Assembly: GCA_947359465.1 (NCBI GenBank)
Contig: OX375879.1
Span: 121,908,557 to 121,972,556 of the forward strand
Direction: 5' to 3'
Length of the DNA: 64,000 nt
DNA from: Metellina segmentata
Taxonomy: Eukaryota; Arthropoda; Arachnida; Araneae; Tetragnathidae
Shown here: positions 1 to 10,122 of the stretch, piece by piece
Position numbering within the stretch: position 1 is the first letter of the stretch
Layout: each line of letters starts with the position of its first letter
Program-made: the position numbers and the translations under genes
The notes under the pieces: generated by a model
What the model saw: only the letters and a program-made list of their open reading frames with translations
Databases searched by the model: none
What the model was told of the DNA's origin: nothing

Positions 1-535
1 CTGTTCTGTCTTTTAATGTTTGAGAAAACAGTAATAACTCTTTAATTTTTTTAAGGAATTTCTGCCTTGTTCCTTAAATTCCGGAATATATAGCTCTTCG
101 GATGCATTTGTAAAACAACTGTTGATGCATTCACCGTCTGTGTATTAATATTATTGGAAGACTCCACCCAATAATTAAAGGCAGAACTTAATTTTTCTTG
201 ACTCTTCTGAAGTACCTCAAATGCTTTTTTCCTCGCATCACCATGGTATATTTACTACCAGCATTTAATCGAAATTGATTAATGGTAGAATCGCATTCAA
301 GTGAGTGAAGAACCGCATGTGCAGCTACCGAGCCGCGGTTATCCGACCACTGCTCTAGTACGATGTTAATTAATTACATTTTTTTTAATGAATTACCACT
401 TGAAGTATCGGGGGCTTTAATATTTTGGAGATCATCTGCAAGTTTAAAACATAAATTACTTTTAGAAAAACTCGATTTGCAACAAGTTAAATTAGAGATT
501 GCTTTTTCGTTGAGTCGCAGTTTACACTCTTCCAA

Positions 536-727
536 CGAGTTATCTCGTCCATCAAGATCTGATCCATTTCGCTAATGACGAGATATCTCGTTGTTAGGAT
601 ATTGCCGATTTTTCCATGATGTTCTGGAGATCGGGTTTGTGCTCTTGTGATGACGAAATATCTCGTCCATCGAGTTCTGTTCTAGTGTTGTTAATGGCGA
701 GACTCTTCGTCGATAGAACACCACTTG
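536..727. repeat. Palindromic GATATC repeat family, copy 1
   Basis: Dispersed repeat built of several diverged palindromes of the form GACGAGATATCTCGTC (perfect ACGAGATATCTCGT at 578-591; relatives near 540, 650 and 700) separated by spacers such as ATCAAGATCTGATC. At least six related copies lie elsewhere in the window (17480-17655, 50890-51985, 52416-52502, 57683-57850, 61133-61330 and an end piece near 8000). Better copies are framed by TTAACCCTCC and an inverted GGAGGGTTAA, suggesting a MITE. Confidence 0.6.
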
Positions 728-868
728 CTTAAATCAATGTTGACTAGGGAATATATAATTCCTACAAGTTATAGGGTCCAGGTGAATGATATTCTTTAGA
801 TACAATAAATCATTGTTAGAAAACTGTATTGTTTTTCTCTCTTAATACTGAGATGATTTTTCGTCTAG

Positions 869-977
869 GGGAAGAATGAACATCACTGTAAGTGGTCGTA
901 ATTTAGACGTCGTGGTTGAGCCCCGGTTGTTGGTATACGTCCCTTCTGTTGACAATGGAGAATTAGAATTTCAGGAG
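869..977 (+). CDS. RTK exon 1 of window: start of third IPT/TIG domain
   Basis: Exon after acceptor TCGTCTAG, ending at donor GAG|GTAATG. Its first base completes a codon from an unseen upstream exon, so the preceding intron is phase 2. It encodes residues 1-36 of the visible protein. The motif ITVSGRNLDVVVEP is the classic opening strand of an IPT/TIG immunoglobulin-like fold as found in Met, Ron and plexins. By position relative to the membrane it should be the third IPT domain. The ATG at 876 is an internal methionine, not the start of translation. Repeats lie both upstream (536-727) and in the following intron. Confidence 0.85.
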
Positions 978-1067
978 GTAATGTATATTCGCACTTTGGT
1001 TCCATCTTTCCACGGACTCTTTTCTAATAATGACACCTCATCCATCACTCAGTTTTCCTAGTGATCA

Positions 1068-1656
1068 GAAGTTGGGTTGATGCGGACGTCTGGAGAGTGG
1101 GGTGCCAGCTCAGGTGTTGCCTCGTCATATGACCGTGGTTCAAAATGACGTGGTCTTATCCTCGGATCTTTCCCTTGAGGAATAGATCCCGGACCGTCGT
1201 CAATAGTTCGTTAACCCTTACTTTACCTAGTGATCAGAAACCTTATTGAGATAAACAGCTGGAAGGGTCACTTTGGGACTGTTATATAAAACTAGTGGTG
1301 TTCCAAAACTTTCGATTGCCTCGTGTACATTGAAACATTTCCAAAGTTTCCCACTACTCTTATGCGGTTAGCCTAGTTCGAAAAGCAGTGGATTAGCAGC
1401 ATGAGGGTTGAGAGTTCGAAGCTCGGTCGTGTATATGTGGGACTGTACACGTTAAATCTATCGTGGCCTCAAATATCGTCACGTTGGCGTGGTGTGGGAG
1501 TTTGGAGACTGATGTTAGAGACGCGACCTCATCTTCTGACCGTAGTTCAAAATTACGTGGCGTTATCCTTAGACCCTTCACTTCAGAAACGATTCCGGAC
1601 CAGTGGTCCTCCCCTTTGTTGCTCCAGCGCGACCTCAATTAACTACCAACCTACTC
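1068..1656 (+). repeat. Two tRNA-headed SINE copies (body fragments)
   Basis: Fragments 1068-1225 and 1376-1656 of the window's commonest repeat. Diagnostic phrases are CACGTTGGCGTGGTGTGG, AGAGTGGGGTGCCAGCTCAG, ATCCCGGACCGTCGTCAATA and a final GCTCCAGNGCGAC. Copies occur on both strands throughout the introns. The 1376 copy retains a weak tRNA-like head ending GAGAGTTCGAAG (a B-box-like sequence). ORFs on both strands here follow the repeat and are not genes. Confidence 0.75.
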
Positions 1657-1659
1657 GAT

Positions 1660-2284
1660 AGTAGCATACACAATCAAAGGCCGATGATTGTGATGATCTC
1701 CCTCGTATCAAGTTCAGTAAAAGACTTGATCGATACAGAGCCAAAGAGTTCCGTTTTAAATTGTATTTGAAAAATTTAAAAGATCACATCACGTAGATTA
1801 CATACTATATACAATAAGGCGTAGCATCCCCTTACCCAGAATCGTGGGCGCTCTCAACGGGAAGCGTTCACCCGGACCACCCCCTGGTCTGGCTGCGGAA
1901 GGGATGACTGGAGGATGCTGTCTGGGGTGAGATGCTTTTGGAGACAGAGATTTTTCTAGCCGGAGACGATTGCGAGGACTTTTAGCTTTAGTATGCTGTA
2001 TTATATCGGTGATGGATATCGTTCTTAATTTTAAAACTGTGGCTGTACAAATCGTGTAAATACTAATTCTTAATGTAACTATTTTGACCTGGAAAGTGGT
2101 TCTTCTTTATCGTCGATATGGTACAAAGGTAACAATTACATTTGGGTAGGCATTGTTAATATTAATTTCCCTCCCACACACTACAAAACAGATCTCGCAA
2201 CCTATCCCCGTTCTTTTCTTCTTCTCCTCGCTTCCCACCTATCTGTCCTTTGTTCTTGGGTTGGCGCTTCAGTTGTAAGATGCG
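1660..2284. other. Unassigned intron sequence
   Basis: Intron between the first two exons. I see no coding potential, recognisable transposon or structural RNA here; a GC-richer patch at about 1845-1930 has no family I recognise. Confidence 0.5.
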
Positions 2285-2636
2285 TGTTGAATGGGTTCAT
2301 TCTGTTGCTTCCAAATCACAATTTGTTAGCCAGAAGTTTTTAGTCCCAAGATAATTTACTACATGAAAAGGGACACAATACATAACACGGAAATAACCTA
2401 AACAGAAATCGTTGTTCAATAGGTAAAGACGGTAGCGTATATTATCTTAATCCTTAAGAAAAACCAATCGGTCTACTCCCGTTCATCTTTTTCAAGACTC
2501 TCCCTGTCATCTTGGCAACCCTTCCCTGGGTTGTCGCGCTTGTCACTCGCCAACCGCTCTAGTTGGCGAATAACGGGAGATAGCGAACCTTACAACCACC
2601 AGGAGAGTTTGTTTTGCGTATGTAATCTTTACAACC
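2285..2636. mobile_element. Solo LTR of a gypsy element
   Basis: This sequence, starting TGTTGAATGGGTT and passing through TTTTAGTCCCAAGATAATTTA and CAACCCTTCCCTGGGTTGTCG, matches the LTR at 53026-53375 along most of its length. No retroviral-type coding sequence lies beside it, so it is a solo LTR left by recombination. The right boundary (about TTACA, 2632) is approximate because the two copies diverge there. It sits about 100 bases before the exon at 2732. Confidence 0.65.
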
Positions 2637-2731
2637 AGTGGAGTTTAGTAAGTTTATTTCACAGTGTAGCCCCTTTGCAATGTCGTCGAATTTAAAAATT
2701 CCCACTTGTAAAAAGGGATTTCATTTTTCAG

Positions 2732-2992
2732 CCTTGTTGGTCGGATCCAGATTGGAGGGGCGCGACCATGACGTGCTCCACCCCTTCCCTCGTGGAACGC
2801 GACAGAAGAGTCGCCATCCCAAGAGGCACGGAAGCGCTCGTCACGCGCATCGCTTTCGTCATGGACGGCGTGGAAGAGTTGAGGGACTTTCCTCAGCACC
2901 ACCGGAGTCTGTCCCGCTTCCTCTACTACTCCGATCCGGAATACGTAGCCTTCGATGGCATCGTGGAAGTGAATGAGGTGTTGGAAATCAGC
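2732..2992 (+). CDS. RTK exon: end of third IPT domain and start of fourth
   Basis: Bounded by TTTTTCAG and donor AGC|GTAAGT; phase 0 on both sides; residues 37-123. The beginning has paired cysteines and tryptophans (CWSDPDW) and MTCSTPS, the usual end of an IPT core strand. FLYYSDPEYVAF then matches the linker that opens the next IPT domain in Met-type receptors, and EVLEIS continues straight into GRNLDL of the next exon. The reading frame across the splice is perfect. The ATG at 2768 inside the exon is internal. Confidence 0.88.
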
Positions 2993-3467
2993 GTAAGTAG
3001 TGTGTTGTGTGGACAAGATGCAGCACAGTCGGTACTAATATGCATTCAATTGTTTTTTCTTTCCAGAAAAACAGGGCTGCTTCAACTAAATGAAGACTTT
3101 TTGCTGCTATTTTTCAACCTTTTCGACTAGTTGTATCTTTTTAGGCAAAGTTGTCCCCCAAAGCTAATATCATGTTATTTACGTACTCGCATTTTATAGT
3201 TCCAAGTCTTTTAGAACACGAACTCGCATGGCATGACACAGAACTCGCTACGTCCTTCGTGTTTGGTGTTCAGTCTTCGGGTCTTTCTCTCACCCCATCG
3301 TTCTCCTGAAGTATGTCCATGCAAGGACGATCCCGCCAACGCCCTTCGGTAATTAAGTGGTTCCTTCCGGTAATGATTCATTAAAACCTGACCGGAGAAC
3401 CTCACAACTTCCCACATGTTTAAAATTGCCAAACCATTTGTCACGCAATTACAAACTTAAACTAGAC

Positions 3468-3620
3468 CAGGCCTCGAAATAGATTTTTTAATACAGGTGC
3501 ACAAGGTGCACCTAAGTTTTTAAATTAGGTGCACTGCGTGCACCTAGTGGGAAAAATTAGGTGCACAGTTATATTTTCATGTGCACAGTGCACCTGTGCA
3601 CCCGGGTATTTCGAGCCCTG
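3468..3620. mobile_element. hAT-type MITE with perfect 8-bp target duplication
   Basis: A 153-bp element with terminal inverted repeats CAGGCCTCGAAAT / ATTTCGAGCCCTG and a perfect 8-bp duplication, AACTAGAC, at 3460-3467 and 3621-3628. CAG...CTG ends and 8-bp duplications define the hAT superfamily. The inside is dominated by self-complementary GTGCAC motifs (GGTGCACC, TTAGGTGCAC), so it should fold into a hairpin. It is too small to code; mobility would depend on a full hAT element. Confidence 0.88.
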
Positions 3621-3629
3621 AACTAGACT

Positions 3630-4460
3630 GTAGCAGGTGCAAAACTGGTGAACTTATCCCAGACGTTGCCAACGCGAGCCAAACAAGAGTGTGTGATTTT
3701 CTGTGTTCCCAGTGGGCAAACACATGCCTCCACATTACTCTCGTGTGTGCATGAGTTTACAAACTAGTTCAGGTGAAATTATCGACACCAACCAACACTA
3801 TAGCATAGATCAACCAGGTGTACACAAAAATAAATAATCACTAAACAAATTCTCTTTCCGCGGATGTGAGTCCAAATGGTTCCTTTCGGCCCACATTCCT
3901 GAGTGTCAGTCCGGAGAACCTCACAGTAGGGTTATGACCACTTTGCTACCACTACAAAAATTACCACAATGTCCTTGAAGTCTTTCGCTAAAAGTATCTT
4001 AAAAGTACGGAATGCATCTTTTTCTGAAATTGACGTATCTAAATAATTAAAAATGCATAATACTAAAAATTGAATGTCATTATTTAGCATGCAGTCATTG
4101 TAGAATGCAGTTTTTATTTAATGTTTTCTTACTGTTAAAAGAAATTCAGATGAGGGATAAGAAATCCAACTCGCCCCTTTTTTTGCACGCCGTAGTGTAT
4201 CTTTAAGGTCACGCTTAATAGAGTGAAGCGTTATCGATGCATTCGCATTCAAATAATTAGCATAAGGGACCGTCTTCATATTTGGATGAGAGTTTTCCCC
4301 AATGAGATCTTTGCAACATCTCTTCGTCGAAAACCCCCATCCAATTCTCTTTTTTAAGTACCATTGGATTTTTAAATTTCAAATAATGCTTATATCTATC
4401 ACGATCTTTATATCATCCATCATTTCCGTACTTTTTTATATTGTACTAGATGAATAACCT
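3630..4460. other. Unassigned intron sequence
   Basis: No gene, transposon end or conserved RNA structure recognised. Moderately AT-rich, with short repeats of the kind common in this intron. Confidence 0.5.
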
Positions 4461-4464
4461 GGTT

Positions 4465-4860
4465 AATCCCGGGTTTCAAATATGACCGCGACCTTTCCCT
4501 GGGTTAACTCAAATCTACACACTCTGTTGAACGTGTTTCCTACCGCGACATCTAAAATAGGACCGCGACATTTCCCTGTGTTAGCTCAAATACACAAACC
4601 CTGTAGAACGTGTTTCCTCTTAAGTATTCATTTATTGCAGGAAAACAAACTTTAAATTTTAAAATTGTGTCTTAGAGGGGACACTTTTAGGACTACCCCT
4701 GTGCCCCAATTTTCATGGCTACAGATGGGTCTGAAGACAGGAAAGTAATAGCCTATGTTCTCCGCAGTTTTCTAAAGTATAAGTGTGCCAAATTTGGTGT
4801 AGATTTGTATAGAAAATATACACACACATCATTTTTTATATAGAGAGAGAAGTTATGTAA
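4465..4860 (+). repeat. Dispersed repeat family R, copy 1
   Basis: Copy of a repeat also present at 19825-20142 and 59990-60262 (+) and 60665-60980 (-). Shared phrases include GACCGCGACATTTCCC, CGTGTTTCC, TTTATTGCAGGAAAACAAAC and GGGTCTGAAGACAGGAAAG, and copies end in a TA-rich or microsatellite tail. This copy carries a tandem duplication of its first 90 bases or so (4478-4616). A one-sided simple-repeat tail suggests a retrotransposon 3' end, but no reverse transcriptase is attached, so the class is open. Confidence 0.6.
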
Positions 4861-5273
4861 TAGTAACATGTTGTTGATCAGTATATTTTAATCAAATAAT
4901 TCCATCATACTCTTTCAGGTCATAATTTTTACCTTTTTCCTTTCCACGAACTTTTTTATATCATTCGTAATCTGAGTTCAGGAATTATAAAACAGTTTTT
5001 TGATACGAAAATTTCTCACGCAAGACTTACATCTACCCTTTATTGCAATGATCTTACATTTGCATTTATTTTTTTTCTTGCGGTTGGTGTCGCGTGTCCG
5101 CTCTCGGACCATTAAACCCTAATCCCATACCCACCTCATATCAGTTACATACCAATTTCAAATTTTCCTATAGCCACGTCAAAAAACGGCTCTCATTCTG
5201 CTAGTAAAGTACCAGAAAAACTAGAACAGACCAACCTATGGAAAAAGCATAGCAACGCCACTTTTTTACTGTA

Positions 5274-5998
5274 CGGCCACACGAGCGTTTTTTCATGCTG
5301 TTCAACCGCAGCTTCTTTTCTTGAAAATCTACACAAGCCGGCGACACGTTCTTTAACGCGAGCTCAGTCGTTTGTTAGTGCTCTCCAGTGCAACATGAAT
5401 CCATTTTCAACAAATAAAAATGCTGTTAACACGTTATGTGCTTTATTAATTGTCCGCCGACGACGTTGTCAACGTCAAAGAAAGTACGGGATACATCCTC
5501 TTGTAAATGACAGATCAGTAAAGGGAAAATTTACCCCTCTACACAGTAAGCTGAAAGAATACCCATACAAGTTTTTTTGAGTATTATACAATGTCGATAT
5601 CTTCATTTGAAACACTATTATCTAAGGTTGAAGATGCAATTAGAAAAAGTGATACTGTCACTCTCCAAGTAGTATTCCATGATATAGTTATTTTAAATAT
5701 CAAAAATTTATGTCGAGAACACACGGATACAGCAAACAACAGAAACAGTTGTCTGCAGCGAAGTGTTTTCACGTGCGTGTGACCACCCACTGAGCTTGAA
5801 AAATAGGTCTGGTTCCATCCTCCAGCGGGCGACCTTGAGAACGCGACAGACGAGCCCCCGTCCGCGTGTAAACAAGCTGCGTCTGACCACGCGTATGTTA
5901 TAGCAGCTTGTCTATATTTTGTTGCTTGTTTTCAAGCTGCGTTTCTGAGGGAAAAAACGCTTGTTTTTCACGCGTTTCTCGAAAAAACGCTCGTTTTG
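5274..5998 (+). mobile_element. PIF/Harbinger remnant
   Basis: The left end GGCCACACGAGCGTTTTTTC is mirrored by GAAAAAACGCTCGTTTTGTAG near 5976-6000, suggesting terminal inverted repeats. Between them lies the N-terminal part of a Harbinger transposase (5395-5665). The remainder of a normal element (DDE domain and the Myb-like protein) is missing, so this is an internally deleted copy. Exact borders and target duplication are not clear. Confidence 0.55.
5395..5665 (+). pseudogene. Harbinger transposase N-terminal fragment
   Basis: The open frame starts MNPFSTNKNAVNTLCALLI and contains the arginine-rich run RRRRCQRQRKYG followed by IHPLVNDR and GKFTPLHSKLKEYPYKFF; after a stop/frame change, MSISSFETLLSKVEDAIRKS follows. 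This order (basic start, WVHP/HPL-like motif, FF, then MSxSSFxxLL) matches the beginning of HARBI1-like nucleases of PIF/Harbinger transposons. The catalytic part is absent and the frame is interrupted, so it cannot make a working transposase. Confidence 0.7.
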
Positions 5999-6086
5999 TA
6001 GCATTACGCGTCACTGATTGTGTCTGCCAGTGCATATGGAAAGGGATAGACATCCGTCCGAGCATTCAAAGCTGTTTCTCCATCAA

Positions 6087-6440
6087 AATGGGCCGCGGTA
6101 GCCCGGTTGGAAGAGTGCCGATTAACAACCGGAGGGTTGCGAGTTCGAATTTAATCAAGGACCGCTGAATACAAAGGGGGCTGGTGCACAATCAATCTGC
6201 CTCAAATCTTCTCACGTTGGCGTGATATGGAAGTTTGGTGGATGAGGTTCCATCTCAGGTGTTGACCGCGTCGTCTGACCGTAATTCAACTTTACGTGTT
6301 ATTGTCCTTTGATGTTTCCCTTGGGGATTGATCCCGGACCATCGCTTTACGTGGTATTGTCCTCGGATCTTTCACTTAGGGGATTGATCCCGGACCGGCG
6401 TCAATAGCCCATTGGATTGCTATAGTACGACGTTAATTAA
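6087..6440 (+). repeat. SINE copy with recognisable tRNA-like head
   Basis: The 5' end carries RNA polymerase III promoter-like boxes: an A-box-like TAGCCCGGTTGGAAGAGTGC and a B-box-like GGGTTGCGAGTTCGAAT. Then follow the body phrases GGGGGCTGGTGCAC, CTCACGTTGGCGTG and GATCCCGGACC, the last duplicated within this copy (near 6330 and 6390). This supports a tRNA-derived SINE. Similar heads are visible at 31466 (+) and 26270-26332 (-). Confidence 0.75.
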
Positions 6441-6828
6441 AAATTACTACAGCCATCGGCAATAGCCCGTTGTGTTGCTCCAGTTCGACGTTACTTTCAA
6501 ACATACCTTTCTACCTTAAAAGTGAGGAAAAATACAAATATTTTAGACAAATTTTTTAATTTATAAAAATGTATGAAAAATATATTATTTTTCCAGTTGC
6601 AGCAAGTTTTCGATGATAATAATTTTTATGTTCAGTTTAAAAAAATACTGTCACAAAAATCACTAGAGAGTTTTCCTCCAAAACATGAAATATTTGAAAT
6701 TAGCAATGTTTATAGTGTCTGTAAATTTATAAAATTTCCATTACTTAATATTAAAACCTTATCTAAAAATTTTCTTTATGCATCCTACCAGCTATTTTCA
6801 ATGATATTTTTCTTCGTTGAAATTACAG

Positions 6829-6990
6829 GGTAGAAACTTGGACTTGGTGTATTCGGCCAACACCACGCATGTCACTGTAGGGAACACCTCCTGCAAAGTC
6901 TCTTCTTTAACTTTGGACAAATTGCTGTGCATCTTACCTTCCGATCTAATAAAGGATTCGTCTCTATTAGGACAGCAATTGCAAGTGCAG
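6829..6990 (+). CDS. RTK exon: fourth IPT/TIG domain
   Basis: Exon of exactly 54 codons between AATTACAG and CAG|GTAAGA, phase 0 on both sides; residues 124-177. Joined to the previous exon it reads EISGRNLDL, the same GRNL turn seen in the third IPT domain. It has NTT (a possible N-glycosylation site), the conserved SCKV cysteine and LLCILPSDL. This is the membrane-proximal IPT domain; its end continues at VLTGTS in the next exon. Confidence 0.88.
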
Positions 6991-7205
6991 GTAAGAGAAA
7001 CAATTTCAGATGACTGAAAGCGATTTTTGCATATTTTGTCTCTAAAGCTCCTACTTTTGCATATTTGGTCTATAAAGCTCCTACTTTTGCATATTTTGTC
7101 TATAAAGCTCCAAATATTAAGCAACTTTTTAAAAATTTTAAAGATTTTTTTTTCTCGAAAATTCAAAAGTTTTTTTTTTGAAGGGGGGGGGGGTGTTATG
7201 GCGCA

Positions 7206-7950
7206 AGGACTCTACTAAATGGGCCGAGGAGAAACACTGAAGAACAGCGAGTTCGAGCAATGTTATGAGGCTGGTGCATGTTAAATATGCCGCACCCTCA
7301 AATCACTTCACTTCGGATGCGTGTAGAAGTTTAGAGGGTAGGGGCGGGATAAAATGTTGACCTCGTCATCTGACCGCGGTTCAAAACGAAGTGTCCTCGG
7401 ATCCAGAGTTCCCACGGTCCTTGAAAAGTCCTTGAATTTTTTTTCCTGAACTAGAAGCCTTAGAAAGTCCTTGCAAATTACGGAACTTGGTAAAAAGTCC
7501 TTGAAAGTACTTGATTTTTTTTGACTAGTACAAAATTGTGTCATTTTGAATTGTGTTGAAACGTGTCCAGACGAGTTTCCTTCACGGCAGGTGCGCCATT
7601 AGAGCATCATTCTGAATAAAGCCGTCGTTACGCACTTTGACACCACGTGATATATATCAAACTAACCACAGTTGAAGGCTTGAATAAAGGAGATGGATCA
7701 AAGAAATTGTCATTTTTTTTCACATTTTTCTTTTTACTTGACAACTTTTGCATATAACTTGTCTTAGGTCGTTATAAAAAGTTTCAGGTCCTTGAAATTT
7801 TTTTTTAAGTTTTGAAAAGTCCTTAAAAATCCTTGAATTTTTTGCGGACAAAGGTGTGGGAACCATGGGATCATTCCCTTGGGGATTCATCCCACCCGCT
7901 GTGTTGTTCCAGTGCGACGCTAATTGCCATTACCTATTCTACACTGCTTT
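7206..7950 (+). repeat. SINE copy split by a hAT-like insertion
   Basis: The 5' half (7206-7403) runs to CCTCGGATC and the 3' half resumes at ATTCCCTTGGGGATTCATCCC (7870 onward), exactly where the SINE consensus would continue. The intervening 7404-7867 is a separate element. This gives the order of events: SINE first, hAT-like element second. Confidence 0.7.
7404..7867. mobile_element. Non-autonomous hAT-like element
   Basis: Starts CAGAGTTCCCACGG and ends GTGGGAACCATG, so the last 12 bases are inverted with two mismatches. The inside repeats the phrase AAAGTCCTTGAATTTTTT several times. CAGxGTTCCCAC ends are common in animal hAT elements. A clean 8-bp duplication is not visible (GGATC is shared on both sides), so classification rests on the ends. 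Confidence 0.6.
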
Positions 7951-8064
7951 TTGTTCTGCTAACAATTATATGCAGAATTGGTAAGATCTTGATGGACTCT
8001 TCCAAACCACTTGGAGGGTTAAGAGTAAAATAATAGGCAATGTGCTGGCTCCTAACCCTTAAAC

Positions 8065-8631
8065 CAGGCCTCGAAATAGATTTTTTAATACAGGTGCACA
8101 CTGTGCAGCTAAGTTTTTAAATTAGGTGCACAGGTTATATGTTGGTACTCATTTAAAAAAAAAACGTAATATACGAGTAATAATGTAATGTAAACTACTG
8201 TATAAATTGGGTATGTTTATATAGGTTCGTAGTAGATAGTAAATAAAAAATATTTAAACATATCGAAATTCTACGGCGCACGGCTGTCGCGACAGTCGCT
8301 TTAACAGAGCCATCTGGAAAATGTTCCGATCACCGGAAAGTTCTGTTGTTAGTGACACAAGTAAATCTTCCTCCTGTCTAAACCCATTACGGCACAGCGA
8401 TTTTGTTTTCGCTTAGTGTGTAGTTAAGAATTTTAATTACATTCCTTTAGAGCGAGAGATGTCGATACTAATATTTTGTTCAAACATCAAAATAACATAA
8501 AACACGTTACCCCCCCCCCCTTTTTTTTTTAACGTTAAGTGCACTGTGTGCACCTAGCGGGAAAAAATTAGGTGCACAATTTTATTTTCAAGTGCACAGT
8601 GCACCTGTGCATCCGGGTATTTCGAGCCCTG
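8065..8631. mobile_element. Second, longer copy of the GTGCAC hAT MITE
   Basis: Same ends as the 153-bp element at 3468 (CAGGCCTCGAAATAG and ATTTCGAGCCCTG), and the same GTGCAC-rich terminal parts, but with about 400 bases of extra middle including a C-run and T-run near 8510-8530. Flanks are CCTTAAAC (8057-8064) and CCTTATAC (8632-8639), a 7/8 match. The longer middle may be closer to the parent element. Confidence 0.8.
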
Positions 8632-8639
8632 CCTTATAC

Positions 8640-9631
8640 ACGACCATCTCACGGGTGTAAGAATCATAGCGATTGCGCATGCGTCAATTTATTCCGGTCC
8701 GGACCTCTGTTACAACCCTTTCTTTACGAATGGTTTGTTTGGCGAAGACGAGGATATTTTCACCCCGTGCCAAGCCAAGAATCTGTCGTTGACATTCTAG
8801 AATGGATGAACAGAATAAATGCTATTCTTGTGACAAAACTTTCCAGTATCGACAGAATTTATTACGTCACATAAAAAAGGTGCACATTGTGACTAATGTC
8901 AGCATAAAACGAAAATCTAACATAAACTGGCCTGCAGTTTCGTGTGAAGAAACATTTTAAACACGAACAAAGTTGAGGGGACATGTGACGAGTGCTCATA
9001 ATGTAGTATTGGATGTAGAGCACGTGGAATTTCCATCATTTGACGGTAAATAATTACCATCACTAGATGAAATCATCTCTACTATAAATTATCTGTCATA
9101 TCATTTGATTTTCAGATCTTGTACTCTAATTTAAATATTCTTACAGAATTTAAACAGTGGAAGATGGAGTTGGAAAAAGAAATAAATTACTCTTATGTAC
9201 TCAAACAAACACCCAAAACTCTAGCTTCAAAGATGACAACTTATTATTTTTCATGCTTCAGTATTACATTTAATTATAAAATAATTTATTTTTCAGAAAC
9301 TCATAATGTGTGTGTTTGCATAAAAATAAACTTTTAAATTATGAACTTACATAAATTAACTTTTAATAGAAAGATAGTATAGAATAGATAGTACTTAATA
9401 CTTATTTACTGGTCGTAAATAAACCGTACTTAAACTAAACTATAAAAATAGGATACTAAACTGGCCATACTTATTACTTTAATATCTGTCAGCAAACTCA
9501 AAAAATCCGTATTTTAAGCGATAAATTGCCAAATTTGGCATACCGTTCCCCCGAACCAAACATGCAGTTAAAATTTCCAACTCCATACGCATGCGCAATT
9601 GCTATGATTCTTACACCCGTGAGATGGTCGT
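8640..9631. mobile_element. MULE-like TIR element with zinc-finger remnant
   Basis: Left arm ACGACCATCTCACGGGTGTA and right arm ending TACACCCGTGAGATGGTCGT are inverted repeats continuing about 45 bases to GCGCATGCG. Both sides are flanked by CCTTATAC (8632-8639 and 9632-9639), a perfect 8-bp duplication. Inside are a C2H2 zinc-finger frame and a segment like the start of a FAR1/FLYWCH-type region, which together suggest a Mutator-like element; hAT is less likely because the ends are not CAG. The catalytic domain is missing. Confidence 0.6.
8802..9260 (+). pseudogene. C2H2 zinc-finger / MULE N-terminal fragment
   Basis: From the ATG at 8802 the frame reads CYSCDKTFQYRQNLLRHIKK followed by VH, a complete C2H2 finger. 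A second finger follows (CEETF, then a stop, then TKLRGHVTSAH). A donor-like GTAAAT at 9050 and acceptor-like TTTTCAG at about 9115 lead into FKQWKMELEKEINYSYVLKQ, which has the pattern of the region after the fingers in MULE-like transposases. At least one stop and a frame change break it. Confidence 0.55.
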
Positions 9632-9890
9632 CCTTATACAAATATGTTTTCCACGCCCAAGTTCATGTGGTTAGTAGTCCCATTCTCACACCACATTACT
9701 TCTTTGATTCTGCTTGGTCCTTGGGGGCGGCGTTAGAAAGAACATTCCAAGCATGTTTTATTGAATTGAGATCAGGTGACCTTGCTTGATACAAATTCAC
9801 TAATATCCTTAATTTCTTGACATGGGTGTACCTTGTAATACTAATTACCTGAATCTTCTAAGAATGTTTGACGGTTGTCTTTTCTTATAG

Positions 9891-10122
9891 GTTCTTACCG
9901 GCACCTCTCGTCATAACCTGGGATACTTGGTAATAAGGGGCAATCAGACGGTTAAAGATTGGATTGTAATCGTATGTGTGGTACTTGTAATAGTCCTGAG
10001 CCTCATTGCAACCGCTATGTGGTACTACAAAAAACACGGCCTGGAGATGTTCGCTGCCAAAAAACCGACCACCTCAGCAACACCAGTTGGAAATAGTGAA
10101 TTTTTCACGCACAACTCCTATG
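9891..10122 (+). CDS. RTK exon: membrane-proximal stalk, transmembrane helix, juxtamembrane
   Basis: Follows acceptor TTTCTTATAG and ends TATG|GTAAGA, so the downstream junction is phase 1; residues 178-254 plus one base. A short stalk with NQT (possible N-glycosylation) leads to a 22-residue hydrophobic helix at about 202-223 (starts IVIVCVVLVIVLSLI), then two tyrosines and two lysines marking the cytoplasmic side. The rest is a serine/threonine-rich juxtamembrane stretch. One helix and a positive inside flank fit a type I membrane protein. Confidence 0.9.

Noticed and set aside
876..1061. Translation start at the ATG at 876
   Set aside because: The ATG lies inside an exon with an upstream acceptor and encodes the middle of an IPT domain.
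2654..3016. 120-codon minus-strand ORF
   Set aside because: Antisense to the IPT exon 2732-2992, which has perfect phase continuity on the plus strand.
6087..6150. Possible tRNA gene
   Set aside because: A and B boxes are present but no full cloverleaf with anticodon arm is evident, and the sequence continues into a SINE body.
7140..7195. Poly(T)/poly(G) region as regulatory site
   Set aside because: Homopolymer runs in intron sequence with no other support.
9526..9789. 87-codon ORF before the transmembrane exon
   Set aside because: Half of it is the right arm of the MULE-like element; it ends before the exon acceptor and is not in the spliced frame.
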